From NCBI GenBank assembly GCA_009993605.1, contig JAACTB010000007.1, forward strand, positions 877,644 through 941,643: DNA of 64,000 nucleotides. Reading direction: 5' to 3'. Shown one piece after another: positions 27,191-36,783 of this stretch. Every line of letters starts with the position of its first letter. Positions within the stretch are counted from its first letter, which is position 1. The notes beneath the pieces were generated by a model, which was given only the letters and a program-made list of their open reading frames with translations, ran no database searches and was not told where the DNA came from. Source of the stretch: Erythrobacter sp. GTDB lineage: Bacteria; Pseudomonadota; Alphaproteobacteria; Sphingomonadales; Sphingomonadaceae. Both the position numbers and the translations under genes were made by a program.

Positions 27191-27206
27191 TTGACGTAAA
27201 CGTTAA
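27191..27206. promoter_or_regulatory. Possible LiuR-like operator
   Basis: TTGACGTAAACGTTAA is an inverted repeat (TTGACGT and ACGTTAA around AA, one mismatch). It resembles the operator of LiuR-type MerR regulators of acyl-CoA and branched-chain catabolism. It is 36 bases upstream of the dehydrogenase start at 27155. No such regulator gene is in the window. Confidence 0.4.
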
Positions 27207-27328
27207 GTCGATTCGCACCTCTTCCGCAAGGGCCATCGCGCCGAGCCGCCATGCCGTAGCGTCGAGCGGTTTCGATTGACGCCGGTGGCTGCAAGCCTAG
27301 GCTCGAAGCCGGGAAAGAGGAGCGAGAA

Positions 27329-27376
27329 ATGGTCGCCAATACGCGAATTTATCGCGGTTACGGGGTGTCGTCCTGA
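27329..27376 (+). CDS. 15-codon leader ORF before the MFS gene
   Basis: A short ORF (MVANTRIYRGYGVSS) begins 6 bases after a strong site (AGAGGAG, 27316-27322). Its TGA overlaps the ATG of the transporter as TGATG at 27374-27378. The transporter itself has only a weak site, so the leader may couple or attenuate its translation. Not homology-supported. Confidence 0.45.
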   Translation: MVANTRIYRGYGVSS

Positions 27377-28836
27377 TGGCGTTCACCACCGGCCCGCTGC
27401 CGCAGCGGCTCAAAATCGTGCACGGGTTCGGCGCGGTCGCCTTCGGTGTGAAGGACAGCGGGTTCAGCTTCTTCCTGCTGATCTTCTACAACCAGGTTCT
27501 GGGTATGAACGCCGCGCTGGTCAGCGCGGCTCTGGCCTGTGCGCTGCTGGTCGATGCGGTGATCGATCCGATCCTCGGCCATCTGTCCGATCGCACCTAT
27601 ACGCGCTGGGGTCGCCGCCTGCCCTGGCTCTATGCGGCGGCCCTGCCCCTTGCGCTCGCCTGGGCCGTGTTGTGGAATCCGACGATCGACGGCACGCCCA
27701 GCTTCTGGGAACTGCTCGGGATCGCCGTGGTGGTGCGCATTCTCTTGTCGGCGTGCGAGGTGCCGTCGGTCAGCCTGGTCCCTGAAATCACGCAGGATTA
27801 CGACCAGCGCACCACGCTGTTCCGTTATCGCTATTTGTTCGGATGGCTCGGCGGGATCATAATGATGTTCCTCGCCTATCAGGTGTTCATGCCGGGCGCG
27901 GAAGGGATGCTCCAGCCGGGCGGATACAGCCTGTTCGGCATCTTCGGGGCGGGCCTCATCTTCCTGTCTGTGGTCGGCTCCGCCATCGGCCAGCATCGCC
28001 TGATCGCTCGCCTTCCCGAACAGCGCCCCCCGCCCTTCTCGCTGCGCAATGCCTTCGGAGAGATCGGGGAGGCTTTCAAGGAGCGCGCCTTCCTGATCTT
28101 CGCGGCAGGCGCGCTCGCCGCCTATATCTCGCAGGGGATGACGTTCTCGATATCGAACTACCTCAATTTGTTCGTCTGGCAGTTCGATAAGACGGCGCTC
28201 ACGCTCTATCCGATCGTCCTGTTCTTAAGCGTCGTGCTGATGTTCTTCATCGTCGGACCCATGCACCGCAGATGGGGCAAGCCGCGTTCGGCGGCGATCG
28301 GGATGATGGTGTCGTTCCTGGTCGGGTTCGCGCCCTATGCCCTGCTCCTGATCGGTTTCTGGCCTGAGGCGGGCAGTGCGGCCTCGACGGGGGGCTTCTA
28401 CGCATTCGTCCTCATCGCCAACGCCTTCGGGATCGTGGCGCTGATCTCCGCCACCTCGATGATCGCCGAGATCGTGGAGGCCTTCGAGGAGCGCACCGGA
28501 CGCCGCGCGGAAGGGACGTTCTACGCGGGCAATTGGTTCGTGCAGAAATGCGCGACCGGGGCGGGCATCTTCATCACCGGCCAGATCGTGGCGCTGTCGC
28601 AATTGCCCAACAACGCCGTCCAGGGCGCGGTCGGTTTCGACATCATCGCAACGATGGTGCTGCTGTTCGGCGCGCTTTCGGCGGTGCTGGCGAGCTTCGC
28701 GGCGTTCTGGCTGATACGCTTCCCGATCACGCGCGAAGACCACGAGGCGCGGCTGGCTTCGTTAAATGCGACACCCGCCGAAGCGCTCGACGCTACGGCA
28801 CGCGCCGATCGCGACGCACACATCACCCCGCCCTGA
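27376..28836 (+). CDS. Glycoside-pentoside-hexuronide type cation symporter (MFS)
   Basis: A 486-residue membrane transporter with twelve hydrophobic helices and the GPH/MelB motif LSDRTYTRWGRRLPW between helices 2 and 3, which carries the conserved aspartate and basic residues of this family. Such proteins import sugars, glycosides or related organic solutes with a cation. Since the flanking genes handle acyl-CoA compounds, a non-sugar substrate is possible. It is divergent from the acyl-CoA dehydrogenase gene and preceded by a short leader ORF. Confidence 0.88.
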   Translation: MAFTTGPLPQRLKIVHGFGAVAFGVKDSGFSFFLLIFYNQVLGMNAALVSAALACALLVDAVIDPILGHLSDRTYTRWGRRLPWLYAAALPLALAWAVLWNPTIDGTPSFWELLGIAVVVRILLSACEVPSVSLVPEITQDYDQRTTLFRYRYLFGWLGGIIMMFLAYQVFMPGAEGMLQPGGYSLFGIFGAGLIFLSVVGSAIGQHRLIARLPEQRPPPFSLRNAFGEIGEAFKERAFLIFAAGALAAYISQGMTFSISNYLNLFVWQFDKTALTLYPIVLFLSVVLMFFIVGPMHRRWGKPRSAAIGMMVSFLVGFAPYALLLIGFWPEAGSAASTGGFYAFVLIANAFGIVALISATSMIAEIVEAFEERTGRRAEGTFYAGNWFVQKCATGAGIFITGQIVALSQLPNNAVQGAVGFDIIATMVLLFGALSAVLASFAAFWLIRFPITREDHEARLASLNATPAEALDATARADRDAHITPP

Positions 28837-28932
28837 TTTCGGCCCGTGGAATAGGCCTTGGCGGACGCGGTTCGCTCTGCCAGTTTCAGGCCAAAGAGCG
28901 ACAGACGAGACGAGTAGAGAGGACCCTCAGAC

Positions 28933-30285
28933 ATGGATTTCGAACCCACCGAACGGCAGGCCTATTGGCGCGACCGCGTGAAGAGCTTCATTGCCGATCA
29001 CATCCGCCCCGCCGTGCCGACCTATCTCGAACAGGATGCCGAAGGGGAGCGCTGGAAGGTGATCCCGGTGGTCGAGGAGCTGAAGGCCAAGGCGAAGGCG
29101 CAGGGCCTGTGGAACCTCTTCATGCCGCCGCGCAACGACAGCCATCACCATGTCGATGAAAGCTTCGAATTCGAAGGCCCCGGCCTCACCAATCTCGAAT
29201 ACGCCATGTGTGCGGAAGAAATGGGCCGCATCGGTTTCGCCAGCGAGGTCTTCAACTGCTCCGCGCCCGATACCGGCAATATGGAAGTCTTCCATCGCTA
29301 CGGCACGCGCGAACAGAAGGACCAGTGGCTGAACCCGCTGATGAATGGCGAGATCCGTTCCGCCTTCTTGATGACCGAGCCCTACACCGCCAGTTCGGAC
29401 GCGACCAATATCGAGACGCGGATCGAAAAGGATGGCGACGAATACGTCATCAACGGCCGCAAATGGTGGTCCTCCGGCGTGGGCGATCCGCGCTGCAAGG
29501 TGGCGATCGTGATGGGCAAGACGGACTTTTCCGCCCAGCGCCACGCGCAGCAATCGATGATCCTGATGCCGCTCGATGCCGAAGGCGTGACGGTACTGCG
29601 CCATCTGCCCGTGTTCGGATACGACGATGCGCCGCACGGCCATATGGAAGTCGAATTGAAGGATGTGCGCGTGCCCGCATCGAACATGCTGCTGGGCGAA
29701 GGGCGCGGCTTCGAGATCGCGCAGGGCCGCCTCGGCCCGGGCCGTATCCACCACTGCATGCGCACTATCGGCGTGGCGGAAGAAGCGCTCGAAAAGATGT
29801 GTCGCCGGCTTCAGGAACGCGAAGCGTTCGGCAAGCCGATCTACAAGCATTCGGTCTGGGAAGAGCGCGTGGCCCGCGCCCGGATCGATATCGACATGAC
29901 CCGCCTGCTCTGCCTCAAGGCGGCGGACATGATGGACAAGGTCGGCAACAAGTCCGCCAAACAGGAAATCGCCATGATCAAGGTGCAGGCACCCAACATG
30001 GCGCTCAAGATCATCGACGATGCGATCCAGGCCCATGGCGGCGGCGGCGTGTCGAACGATTACGGGCTCGCCAATGCCTACGCCCACCAGCGCACCCTGC
30101 GCCTGGCGGACGGTCCGGACGAGGTCCACGCCCGCTCGATCGCGCGCATGGAATTCGCCAAGCATGCGCCCAACGAAGGGCCGGGGTCGAATGCGCTGCG
30201 GGGTGGCAATGCCCATTCGGCGAGCGCGGGCAGCGCCGGCGCCAGCGCGGGCATGAGCAGCGGTGACGTGGGAGCTTCGCGCTGA
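28933..30285 (+). CDS. Acyl-CoA dehydrogenase family protein (ACAD10/11-like)
   Basis: A 450-residue flavoprotein, longer than the other two dehydrogenases. Features: [69 protein letters not shown] and [15 protein letters not shown]. These resemble the dehydrogenase domain of animal ACAD10/ACAD11. The C-terminal 25 residues are glycine- and serine-rich and probably disordered. The stop overlaps the next gene (ATGA-type, 30285), and an APH-like kinase gene is two genes downstream, the same domain pair as ACAD10/11. Confidence 0.92.
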   Translation: MDFEPTERQAYWRDRVKSFIADHIRPAVPTYLEQDAEGERWKVIPVVEELKAKAKAQGLWNLFMPPRNDSHHHVDESFEFEGPGLTNLEYAMCAEEMGRIGFASEVFNCSAPDTGNMEVFHRYGTREQKDQWLNPLMNGEIRSAFLMTEPYTASSDATNIETRIEKDGDEYVINGRKWWSSGVGDPRCKVAIVMGKTDFSAQRHAQQSMILMPLDAEGVTVLRHLPVFGYDDAPHGHMEVELKDVRVPASNMLLGEGRGFEIAQGRLGPGRIHHCMRTIGVAEEALEKMCRRLQEREAFGKPIYKHSVWEERVARARIDIDMTRLLCLKAADMMDKVGNKSAKQEIAMIKVQAPNMALKIIDDAIQAHGGGGVSNDYGLANAYAHQRTLRLADGPDEVHARSIARMEFAKHAPNEGPGSNALRGGNAHSASAGSAGASAGMSSGDVGASR

Positions 30286-31373
30286 TGGCAAAGGCCGCAA
30301 TCCTCGAACAGACCGGCAGCCTCACGATCGGCGAGGTCACACTCGCCGATCCGCTGCCGCACGAAGTCCTGATCGACACCAAGGCCTGTGGCCTGTGCCA
30401 TTCGGACCTCCATTTCATCGACGGGGCCTATCCGCACCCCATGCCCGCCATTCCGGGGCACGAGGCGGCGGGTGTGGTCCGCGCGGTCGGGTCCGAAGTG
30501 AAGACGGTGAAGCCGGGCGATCATGTCGTCACCTGCCTTTCCGCCTTTTGCGGCCATTGCGAATTCTGCGTCACCGGCCGCATGGCGCTGTGCATGGGGG
30601 CGGATACCCGCCGCCCGCAAACCGCCGATCCGCGCATTATGCGCGGTGACGGCAGCGCCCCCGTCGCGCAGATGCTGAACCTGTCGGCCTTCTGCGAACA
30701 GATGCTGATTCACGAACACGCCTGCGTCGCCATCGACAAGGACATGCCGCTGGATCGCGCCGCCATCATCGGCTGCGCGGTGACGACGGGTGCGGGCGCG
30801 GTGTTCAACGCCTGCTCGGTCGTCCCGGGCGAAGCGGTCGCGGTGGTCGGCTGCGGCGGGGTCGGCCTTGCCGTGGTCAACGCGGCCAAGATCGCGGGCG
30901 CGGGCAAGGTGATCGCGATCGATCCGCTGAAGGAGAAACGCGATCTCGCCGAAGCGCTCGGCGCCACGCACACGGTGGACGCGATGGCGGACGATGCGGT
31001 CGAACAGGTGATGAAGATCACCGGCGGCGGCGTCCACCACGCGATCGAGGCGGTGGGGCGCGACGCCTCCGCCAAGCTCGCGGTCAAGCTGCTGCGCCGC
31101 GGTGGCACGGCGACGATCCTCGGCATGATGCCGCTCGATTGCAGGGTGGGCCTTGGCGCGATGGACCTGCTATCGGGCAAGAAGCTCCAGGGCGCGATCA
31201 TGGGGATGAACCACTTCCCGGTCGATCTCCCCCGCCTCGTCGATTTCTACATGCGCGGCCTGCTCGATCTCGACACGATCATTGCCGAGCGCATTCCGCT
31301 GGAGGACATCAACAAGGGCTTCGACACGATGCGCGAAGGCCATTCCGCCCGCAGCGTGGTGGTGTTCGACTGA
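30285..31373 (+). CDS. Zinc-dependent alcohol dehydrogenase
   Basis: A 362-residue medium-chain dehydrogenase. Catalytic zinc ligands are in GLCHSDLHF (C38) and PGHEAAG (H59); the structural zinc site is CGHCEFC..C (C89, C92, C95, C103). The cofactor motif is VVGCGGVGLA. This is the class III-like/NAD-dependent form that oxidises primary or secondary alcohols. Genes on both sides overlap it by single bases, which indicates one operon. Confidence 0.93.
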   Translation: MAKAAILEQTGSLTIGEVTLADPLPHEVLIDTKACGLCHSDLHFIDGAYPHPMPAIPGHEAAGVVRAVGSEVKTVKPGDHVVTCLSAFCGHCEFCVTGRMALCMGADTRRPQTADPRIMRGDGSAPVAQMLNLSAFCEQMLIHEHACVAIDKDMPLDRAAIIGCAVTTGAGAVFNACSVVPGEAVAVVGCGGVGLAVVNAAKIAGAGKVIAIDPLKEKRDLAEALGATHTVDAMADDAVEQVMKITGGGVHHAIEAVGRDASAKLAVKLLRRGGTATILGMMPLDCRVGLGAMDLLSGKKLQGAIMGMNHFPVDLPRLVDFYMRGLLDLDTIIAERIPLEDINKGFDTMREGHSARSVVVFD

Positions 31374-32467
31374 TGGCGGAGACGGCGAACACCACGGAGG
31401 CGATCGATTTCGACAAGGAGATGGTCGGCACCGTCGCAGTGCCGGATGCCGACACGCTCGACCTCGACCGGCTGACGACATGGTTCGAAGCCAATGTCGA
31501 AGGCTTCGAAGGGCCAATTTCCTATTCGAAGTTCAAGGGCGGCCAGTCCAATCCGACCTATCGGATCGACACGCCTTCTCGCAGCTATGTCCTGCGCCGC
31601 CAGCCCTTCGGCAAATTGCTGCCGAGCGCGCATGCGGTGGACCGCGAATACAAGGCGATGTCGGCGCTGGGGCCGACGGGATTTCCGGTGCCGAAGACCT
31701 ACGGCCTCTGCGAGGATACGGACGTTATTGGATCGATGTTCTTCGTCATGGGCCTCGCCGATGGGCGCTCGCTTTGGAACGGCGCGCTCCCCGGCATCGC
31801 GAAGGAGGATCGCCGCGCGATCTACCATGCGATGATCGATACCATGGCCGATCTCCACACGACGGACCCGGCAAAGATCGGCATGGGTGATTTCGGCAAG
31901 CCGCAGGATTACTGCGCCCGCCAGATCGCGCGCTGGACCAAGCAGTATCGTCTGTCCGAAACCGAGACGATTCCGGAGATGGACCGGCTGATCGAATGGC
32001 TGCCCGAGACGATCCCGCCGCAGCATGAAAGTTCGGTCGTCCATGGTGATTACCGGCTCGACAATCTGATCTTCGAAAAGGACGCCAATCGTGTCCTCGC
32101 CGTACTCGATTGGGAATTGTCGACTCTCGGCGATCCGGTCGCGGATTTCGCCTATCTCATGCTCAACTGGCACAATCCGGCGGACGGGCGCGCAGGTCTG
32201 CTCGGGCTCGATCTCGAAGAGCTCGGCATCCCGTCGCAGGACGAGGCGGTCGAACGCTATGTCGCGCGCACCGGCTATCCGGTCCCGCCGATGGACTGGT
32301 ATTTCGCCTACAATCTGTTTCGGCTCGCCGGGATCATGCAGGGGATCAAGAAGCGCGTAATCGACGGCACGGCCAGTTCCGCCCACGCCAAGGCGATGAG
32401 CGAGCGCGTGGTACCGCTGGTCCAGCGCGCCCACCAGTTCGCGCTGGATGCGGGAATGCCCGCCTAG
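31373..32467 (+). CDS. APH family phosphotransferase (ACAD10/11 kinase-domain-like)
   Basis: A 364-residue aminoglycoside-phosphotransferase-fold kinase. Motifs: the ATP-binding lysine region QSNPTYRIDT..YVLRRQPFG, the catalytic loop VVHGDYRLDNLIF and the metal-binding VLDWELSTLGDP. This subgroup includes the kinase domain of ACAD10/11 and the Lva pathway kinase, which phosphorylate the 4-hydroxyl of hydroxyacyl-CoA. The ATG at 31373 overlaps the previous stop (TGATG). Drug resistance is unlikely given its neighbours. Confidence 0.9.
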   Translation: MAETANTTEAIDFDKEMVGTVAVPDADTLDLDRLTTWFEANVEGFEGPISYSKFKGGQSNPTYRIDTPSRSYVLRRQPFGKLLPSAHAVDREYKAMSALGPTGFPVPKTYGLCEDTDVIGSMFFVMGLADGRSLWNGALPGIAKEDRRAIYHAMIDTMADLHTTDPAKIGMGDFGKPQDYCARQIARWTKQYRLSETETIPEMDRLIEWLPETIPPQHESSVVHGDYRLDNLIFEKDANRVLAVLDWELSTLGDPVADFAYLMLNWHNPADGRAGLLGLDLEELGIPSQDEAVERYVARTGYPVPPMDWYFAYNLFRLAGIMQGIKKRVIDGTASSAHAKAMSERVVPLVQRAHQFALDAGMPA

Positions 32468-32468
32468 C

Positions 32469-34904
32469 TTAGAAGCCCCGGCTCCATGTAACCGCGACGC
32501 CCGCATCGTCGGGCGCTTGGGCGTAATGGCCGGGATCGGTGCGGTAATAGAGGCTGGCCGATGCCCATCCCTTGGCGAGCGGGCCGCGCCAGGCCAGTTC
32601 GCTCACCGTTTCGCGACCCGACGGAGCGAGCGACAGGCGACGCGTGCCGAAGCCCGCGCTTTCGCTCGCATAATCGTAGCTGACGGGAAGCAGCAGATCG
32701 ATACCGCCGCGCGTCACGCGAAGCGGCTGCGACAGGCGGAAGCCGAGCGTGTCCCCATTTCCGAAGACTTGCGCCCGCGTCAGATCAAGCGACCAGGCCT
32801 GGCTTTGGAAGCGCGACCCGCCAGCCACCAATCCGCTCGCATCGGCGCGGGTCAGGCCGTGGCGATAGGCCCCACCCAGCGACCAGCCCTGCGCGACATC
32901 CCAGCGGCCCGAGGCATCGACGAACAGCGTGTCCGCCCCGCCCGCGCCGAAACCCTGCGCCAGATAGGCGCCGAGGATCGTGTTGTCCTCCTGCAACCAG
33001 GACAGGCCCAGCGTGGTATCGAGATTGCCAAATTGGCGATCGGCTGCAAGAGACAGGGTATGCGTAGCGCGCCGGTCGCGTACGCCCTGAAAGACCTCTT
33101 CGCCCTGTCGGCGATTGCCGATCCAGGCTTCGCCACTTTCGGCGCTGGCGGTCACGCCGAGACTGCCGAATTCTCGCCTTACGGCTACGCTCGCATCGGT
33201 GCTGCGCGCGAAGCCGACATCGCCGCCCGCATCGCTCGCGATCAGGAAGGCCGGACGCTCCTGCGCCTGCATCCTGCTCGCAAGCCCGAAACCGCCTTCG
33301 CGCATGGCGAAGCCGATCTGCATGTCGGGCGCGACGCGCGCGATCATCCGTGCGGCCAGCACCTCGGCTCCATCCGCTTCGCGCGTGCTGAGTTGCATCT
33401 GGCGCGCCATCGCGCCTTCGGCGGTGGTCTGCGCCGCAAACCGCGCATCGCCGACGGTGAAGCCCAGCGAAAGCGTCGCATTGCCGCCGCCGATCTGGCG
33501 CTGCCCGCCTGCAAGCGCGTTGTGCAGCCGGTATTCCGGCACCGCGCCACGCGATCCCGAGGTCAGATCGTATTCGTAGGCGCGCTTGTATTCGTCGAGC
33601 AGGACGCCGGTGAGGCCCTGCGATCCCGCCAGCGCATCGCCCATCGGCGCGGAGCCGATCACCGACGTTTCGCCGATGCGCATGACACTGGTGCTGCCTG
33701 CCACCGTGGTCGCGCCGCGCGGCGCGAAGGCCGCCGCGATGTCGAGTGCGCCACGCCCATAGGTCGTATCGACGCCCGTCTCGCCGAGATCGCGCGCCGT
33801 TTCGAGCAGGATCTGAACGATCTGCGCGCCGGTGAGATTGGGAAAGGCCTGCGCCATCAGGGCGACCGCCCCTGCGACTTGCGGCGCGGCGAAGCTGGTG
33901 CCGGAAAACAGCAGGCGGAAACTGCCCCGCTCGTCACGCCCGACGAAGACTTGCCCGTTTTCGTAGACGCAGCAGATCCGTTCGCCCCGTGCGGTGAGGT
34001 AGAAATTCGCCTGGTTACCGGCGCGCTGGCTGAAGCTGGAAATCTGCGATCCCTCATCGATCGAACCGACGATGATGACATTGCTTCCGCCCGCTTCGCG
34101 GATGCCGCTGGCAAAGGCCGTCGGCTGGTTGGGATCGATATCCGCCTTGCTGCCATCGCCGCCATTCCCGGCGGCGACGACTATGACGATGCCCGCACCC
34201 GCCGCGCGGCGGACCGCTGCCAGAGTGGCAGAGCCGACACCGCCTCCGCCCAGGCTCAGATTGATGACGGTCGCGCCGGAACTCACCGCCTGATCGATAC
34301 CCCGCGCGATATCTCCATCGGAAAAACTGCAGGTCAGATTGGTGTTCTGCGGCGTATCGTCTCCGCACGTACCGGGCCGATCGGCACGCAGCGCCAGCAC
34401 GCGCGCATCGAAGGCGATGCCGAGAATGCCTGTATCGTTACGCGCCGCCGCGGCGACGAGCGCGACATTGGTGCCGTGATCGTCCTCGCCGTCCACGCTG
34501 CGGTTGCCCGCGACATCGCGCGAATCGGGATGGATGCGCCCGGCGAATTCGGGACTGTCGAGATCGATGCCGGTGTCGACGACCGCGATGGTGCGCCCCG
34601 ATCCGGTCGCGCCGCGCTGCCAGGCGGTGGCGGCCTTATGCTGCTCAGGCCCGTCCGACATCCGAAATTCGGCCGTGTCGAAAGAGGATGGCGCCGGGGT
34701 CGGCGTCGGAGTTGGCGTAGGGGCCGGTGCAGGCGCAGGAGGCGGGGTCGGTGACGGGGTGGGCTGCGGTGCGGGCGTGCTGATGACAGGGCCGCCCCCA
34801 CCGCCGCCGCCGCCGCCACAGGCGGCGAGCAGCGCCAGCGCTCCGATCGCCGCGCCGCTGCGCAGCGCGTTACGGTCAAATCGTGAGATTGTCTTCAATG
34901 CCAT
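32469..34904 (-). CDS. Subtilisin-like (S8) serine protease autotransporter with lipobox
   Basis: An 811-residue protein. The signal ends LALLAAC with a glycine run after it (a lipobox), then a proline/threonine linker to about residue 73. The S8 domain has all three catalytic residues: D110 in VVDTGID, H143 in DDHGTN and S337 in SGTSFAAP. The last 260-odd residues form a repeated beta-strand domain (GLASRMQAQ.., LSLAADRQFGNLDTTLGLSW, ending VAVTWSRGF) of autotransporter-barrel type, with aromatic C-terminus. The layout recalls NalP of Neisseria, a lipidated autotransporter protease. Confidence 0.87.
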   Translation of the reverse strand: MALKTISRFDRNALRSGAAIGALALLAACGGGGGGGGGPVISTPAPQPTPSPTPPPAPAPAPTPTPTPTPAPSSFDTAEFRMSDGPEQHKAATAWQRGATGSGRTIAVVDTGIDLDSPEFAGRIHPDSRDVAGNRSVDGEDDHGTNVALVAAAARNDTGILGIAFDARVLALRADRPGTCGDDTPQNTNLTCSFSDGDIARGIDQAVSSGATVINLSLGGGGVGSATLAAVRRAAGAGIVIVVAAGNGGDGSKADIDPNQPTAFASGIREAGGSNVIIVGSIDEGSQISSFSQRAGNQANFYLTARGERICCVYENGQVFVGRDERGSFRLLFSGTSFAAPQVAGAVALMAQAFPNLTGAQIVQILLETARDLGETGVDTTYGRGALDIAAAFAPRGATTVAGSTSVMRIGETSVIGSAPMGDALAGSQGLTGVLLDEYKRAYEYDLTSGSRGAVPEYRLHNALAGGQRQIGGGNATLSLGFTVGDARFAAQTTAEGAMARQMQLSTREADGAEVLAARMIARVAPDMQIGFAMREGGFGLASRMQAQERPAFLIASDAGGDVGFARSTDASVAVRREFGSLGVTASAESGEAWIGNRRQGEEVFQGVRDRRATHTLSLAADRQFGNLDTTLGLSWLQEDNTILGAYLAQGFGAGGADTLFVDASGRWDVAQGWSLGGAYRHGLTRADASGLVAGGSRFQSQAWSLDLTRAQVFGNGDTLGFRLSQPLRVTRGGIDLLLPVSYDYASESAGFGTRRLSLAPSGRETVSELAWRGPLAKGWASASLYYRTDPGHYAQAPDDAGVAVTWSRGF

Positions 34905-35053
34905 GGCGAACCCTCTTCGTGCACGATCCGTACACGATTGCGATGTCGTAACTATTAACGGCCGGGCGGCACGGCGCTTGCCGGTTTGCGGCCATCTATC
35001 TAACAGCGCCCCAAACGCCCGTTTCGACCAATCGCCTTAAGGATGCCCGCCCC

Positions 35054-35878
35054 ATGACCGCACATCTCGCCCAAGCCATCGAAGCTGCCTGGGACGATCG
35101 GGCTTCGGTCACTCCCGAAAGCCAAGAGGTGCGCGAAAACGTCGAACGCGCGCTCGCCCTGCTCGACAGCGGCGAGGCGCGCGTGGCCGAACCCGATGGC
35201 AATGGCGGGTGGCAGGTCAATCAATGGCTCAAAAAGGCCGTGCTCCTGAGCTTCCGTCTCAACGACAATCAGGTGATGGACGGCGGCAGCGCAGGCCATC
35301 CCGCCTTCGACAAGGTGCCGAGCAAGTTCGCCGGATGGGACAATGCGCGCTTCCGCGAAGCGGGCTTTCGCGTGGTACCGGGCGCGGTCGCGCGCGCCGG
35401 GGCCTATATCGCGCCGGGCTGCGTCCTGATGCCGAGCTTCGTCAATATCGGCGCCCATGTCGGCAAGGGCACGATGGTCGATACCTTCGCCAGCATCGGC
35501 AGCTGCGCCCAGGTTGGTGAGAACTGCCACATCTCGGCGGGCGCCGGGATCGGCGGCGTGCTCGAACCGATGCAGGCCAATCCGACCATCATCGGCGACG
35601 ATTGCTTTATCGGCGCGCGCAGCGAAATCGTCGAGGGCGTGATCGTGGGCGAAGGATCGGTGGTGGCGATGGGCGTTTTCATCACCCAGTCGACCAAGAT
35701 CGTCGACCGCGCGACCGGCACAGTCACGCGGGGTGAAATCCCGCCCTATTCCGTTGTCGTGCCCGGCACCCTGCCCGATCCCGATGGCGGCCCCTCGCTC
35801 GCTTGCGCGGTGATCGTGAAGACGGTTGATGCCCGCACGCGCGAAAAGACCGGCATCAACGAGTTGCTGCGCGATTGA
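35054..35878 (+). CDS. dapD: Tetrahydrodipicolinate N-succinyltransferase
   Basis: DapD transfers succinate from succinyl-CoA to tetrahydrodipicolinate in the lysine/diaminopimelate pathway. The 274-residue protein has the N-terminal helical domain ([17 protein letters not shown]) and a left-handed beta-helix made of hexapeptide repeats ([25 protein letters not shown], then [15 protein letters not shown]). It is divergent from the autotransporter with a 149-base gap. Confidence 0.98.
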   Translation: MTAHLAQAIEAAWDDRASVTPESQEVRENVERALALLDSGEARVAEPDGNGGWQVNQWLKKAVLLSFRLNDNQVMDGGSAGHPAFDKVPSKFAGWDNARFREAGFRVVPGAVARAGAYIAPGCVLMPSFVNIGAHVGKGTMVDTFASIGSCAQVGENCHISAGAGIGGVLEPMQANPTIIGDDCFIGARSEIVEGVIVGEGSVVAMGVFITQSTKIVDRATGTVTRGEIPPYSVVVPGTLPDPDGGPSLACAVIVKTVDARTREKTGINELLRD

Positions 35879-35964
35879 CGTGCGGCGCCGCAGGGAACAC
35901 AAGGGCCCCAGGGCGGTAATCCTACGAACCGAACGCGCCTGATCCAAAGGGAAAGACTTATCAC

Positions 35965-36270
35965 ATGCGTAGCGATGGCAACGAAACCCACGTAACCGAA
36001 ACCGAAGCCAGCGGCGGTTCGAAAGAAGGCGTCGTGCGTTGGGTGCTGATCATCGGCACATTGCTGGCCGTGGTTCTGCTCTCCGCCGTTTGGATTTTCG
36101 GTGCCGCCTCGCAGGACGAGGTCGAATCGCAGGTCAACGTGTCCGATCGGATCCAGGTGCAGGATGAAGCTGCCGGCATCGACGGCGTGACGATCGACGA
36201 TGCGGATGATATCGAGGGCACGGCGGACGGCGACGCGGCCGACACGCCGCTCCAGACCGTCGAGAACTGA
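35965..36270 (+). CDS. Small single-pass membrane protein
   Basis: A 101-residue protein: an acidic N-terminus (MRSDGNETHVTETEASGGSK), one helix (VVRWVLIIGTLLAVVLLSAVWIFGA) and a long acidic tail. No family recognised. It lies 86 bases after dapD. A GGAAC motif at 35894 is followed 16 bases later by GGTA, too weak for an EcfG promoter call. Confidence 0.65.
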   Translation: MRSDGNETHVTETEASGGSKEGVVRWVLIIGTLLAVVLLSAVWIFGAASQDEVESQVNVSDRIQVQDEAAGIDGVTIDDADDIEGTADGDAADTPLQTVEN

Positions 36271-36361
36271 AGCGCGAACTGAGGCCAGAACTGACGCCCG
36301 TCAGGAACGCCCCGCGCCCCAACGGATTGAACTCTCCGACACGAGAAAGCGGAGAGATCAG

Positions 36362-36589
36362 ATGAGCAAGTCGAACAGTTTCCAGACCGACCAGTATGTC
36401 GAATGGGAATGGGGCAACGGCAAAGGCAAGGGTCAGATCAAGGAACGCTTCGAGCGCGAAGTGACCCGCACCCTCCAGGGCAGCGAGATCACCAAGGATG
36501 GGACCGAGGACAATCCGGCCTATCTGATCAAGCAGGAAGATGGCGACGAAGTCCTGAAGCGCGGCAGCGAACTGTCGGCGCAGAACTGA
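36362..36589 (+). CDS. DUF2945 (hypervirulence-associated TUDOR-like) protein
   Basis: A 75-residue protein with the family core: FQTDQYVEWEWGNGKGKGQIKERFEREV, then DNPAYLIKQEDGDEVLKRGSEL. DUF2945 folds as a small TUDOR-like barrel and is common beside DUF3008 and DUF3140 genes in stress or plant-associated bacteria. The start at 36362 is an ATG close to AGAG. Its stop overlaps the next start (ATGA-type at 36589), so the trio is translationally coupled. Confidence 0.9.
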   Translation: MSKSNSFQTDQYVEWEWGNGKGKGQIKERFEREVTRTLQGSEITKDGTEDNPAYLIKQEDGDEVLKRGSELSAQN

Positions 36590-36783
36590 TGCCCGCCAAG
36601 AGCAAGGCGCAGCAGAAGGCTGCCGGAGCCGCCCTTTCCGCCAAACGCGGCGATACCAAGGTCGGTGACCTCCAGGGCGCATCCAAGCAGATGTATGACA
36701 GCATGAGCGAGGACGAGCTGGAGGATTATGCCTCCACCGATCTCGACGGGCTGCCCGACCACATCGACGAGGATGACAGCTGA
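36589..36783 (+). CDS. DUF3008 family protein
   Basis: A 64-residue protein starting MPAKSKAQQKAAGAALSAKRG, the diagnostic DUF3008 pattern, and containing LQGASKQMYDSMSEDELEDYA. Function unknown; often a stress-induced small basic protein. It overlaps both neighbours by one base (36589 and 36783). The acidic C-terminus DGLPDHIDEDDS is typical. Confidence 0.9.
   Translation: MPAKSKAQQKAAGAALSAKRGDTKVGDLQGASKQMYDSMSEDELEDYASTDLDGLPDHIDEDDS

Noticed and set aside
31373..32467. Aminoglycoside resistance kinase
   Set aside because: The sequence subtype and its operon partners fit acyl-CoA metabolism, not drug modification.
35894..35918. EcfG promoter before the 101-residue membrane protein
   Set aside because: The -10 would read GGTA, with two mismatches; too weak.
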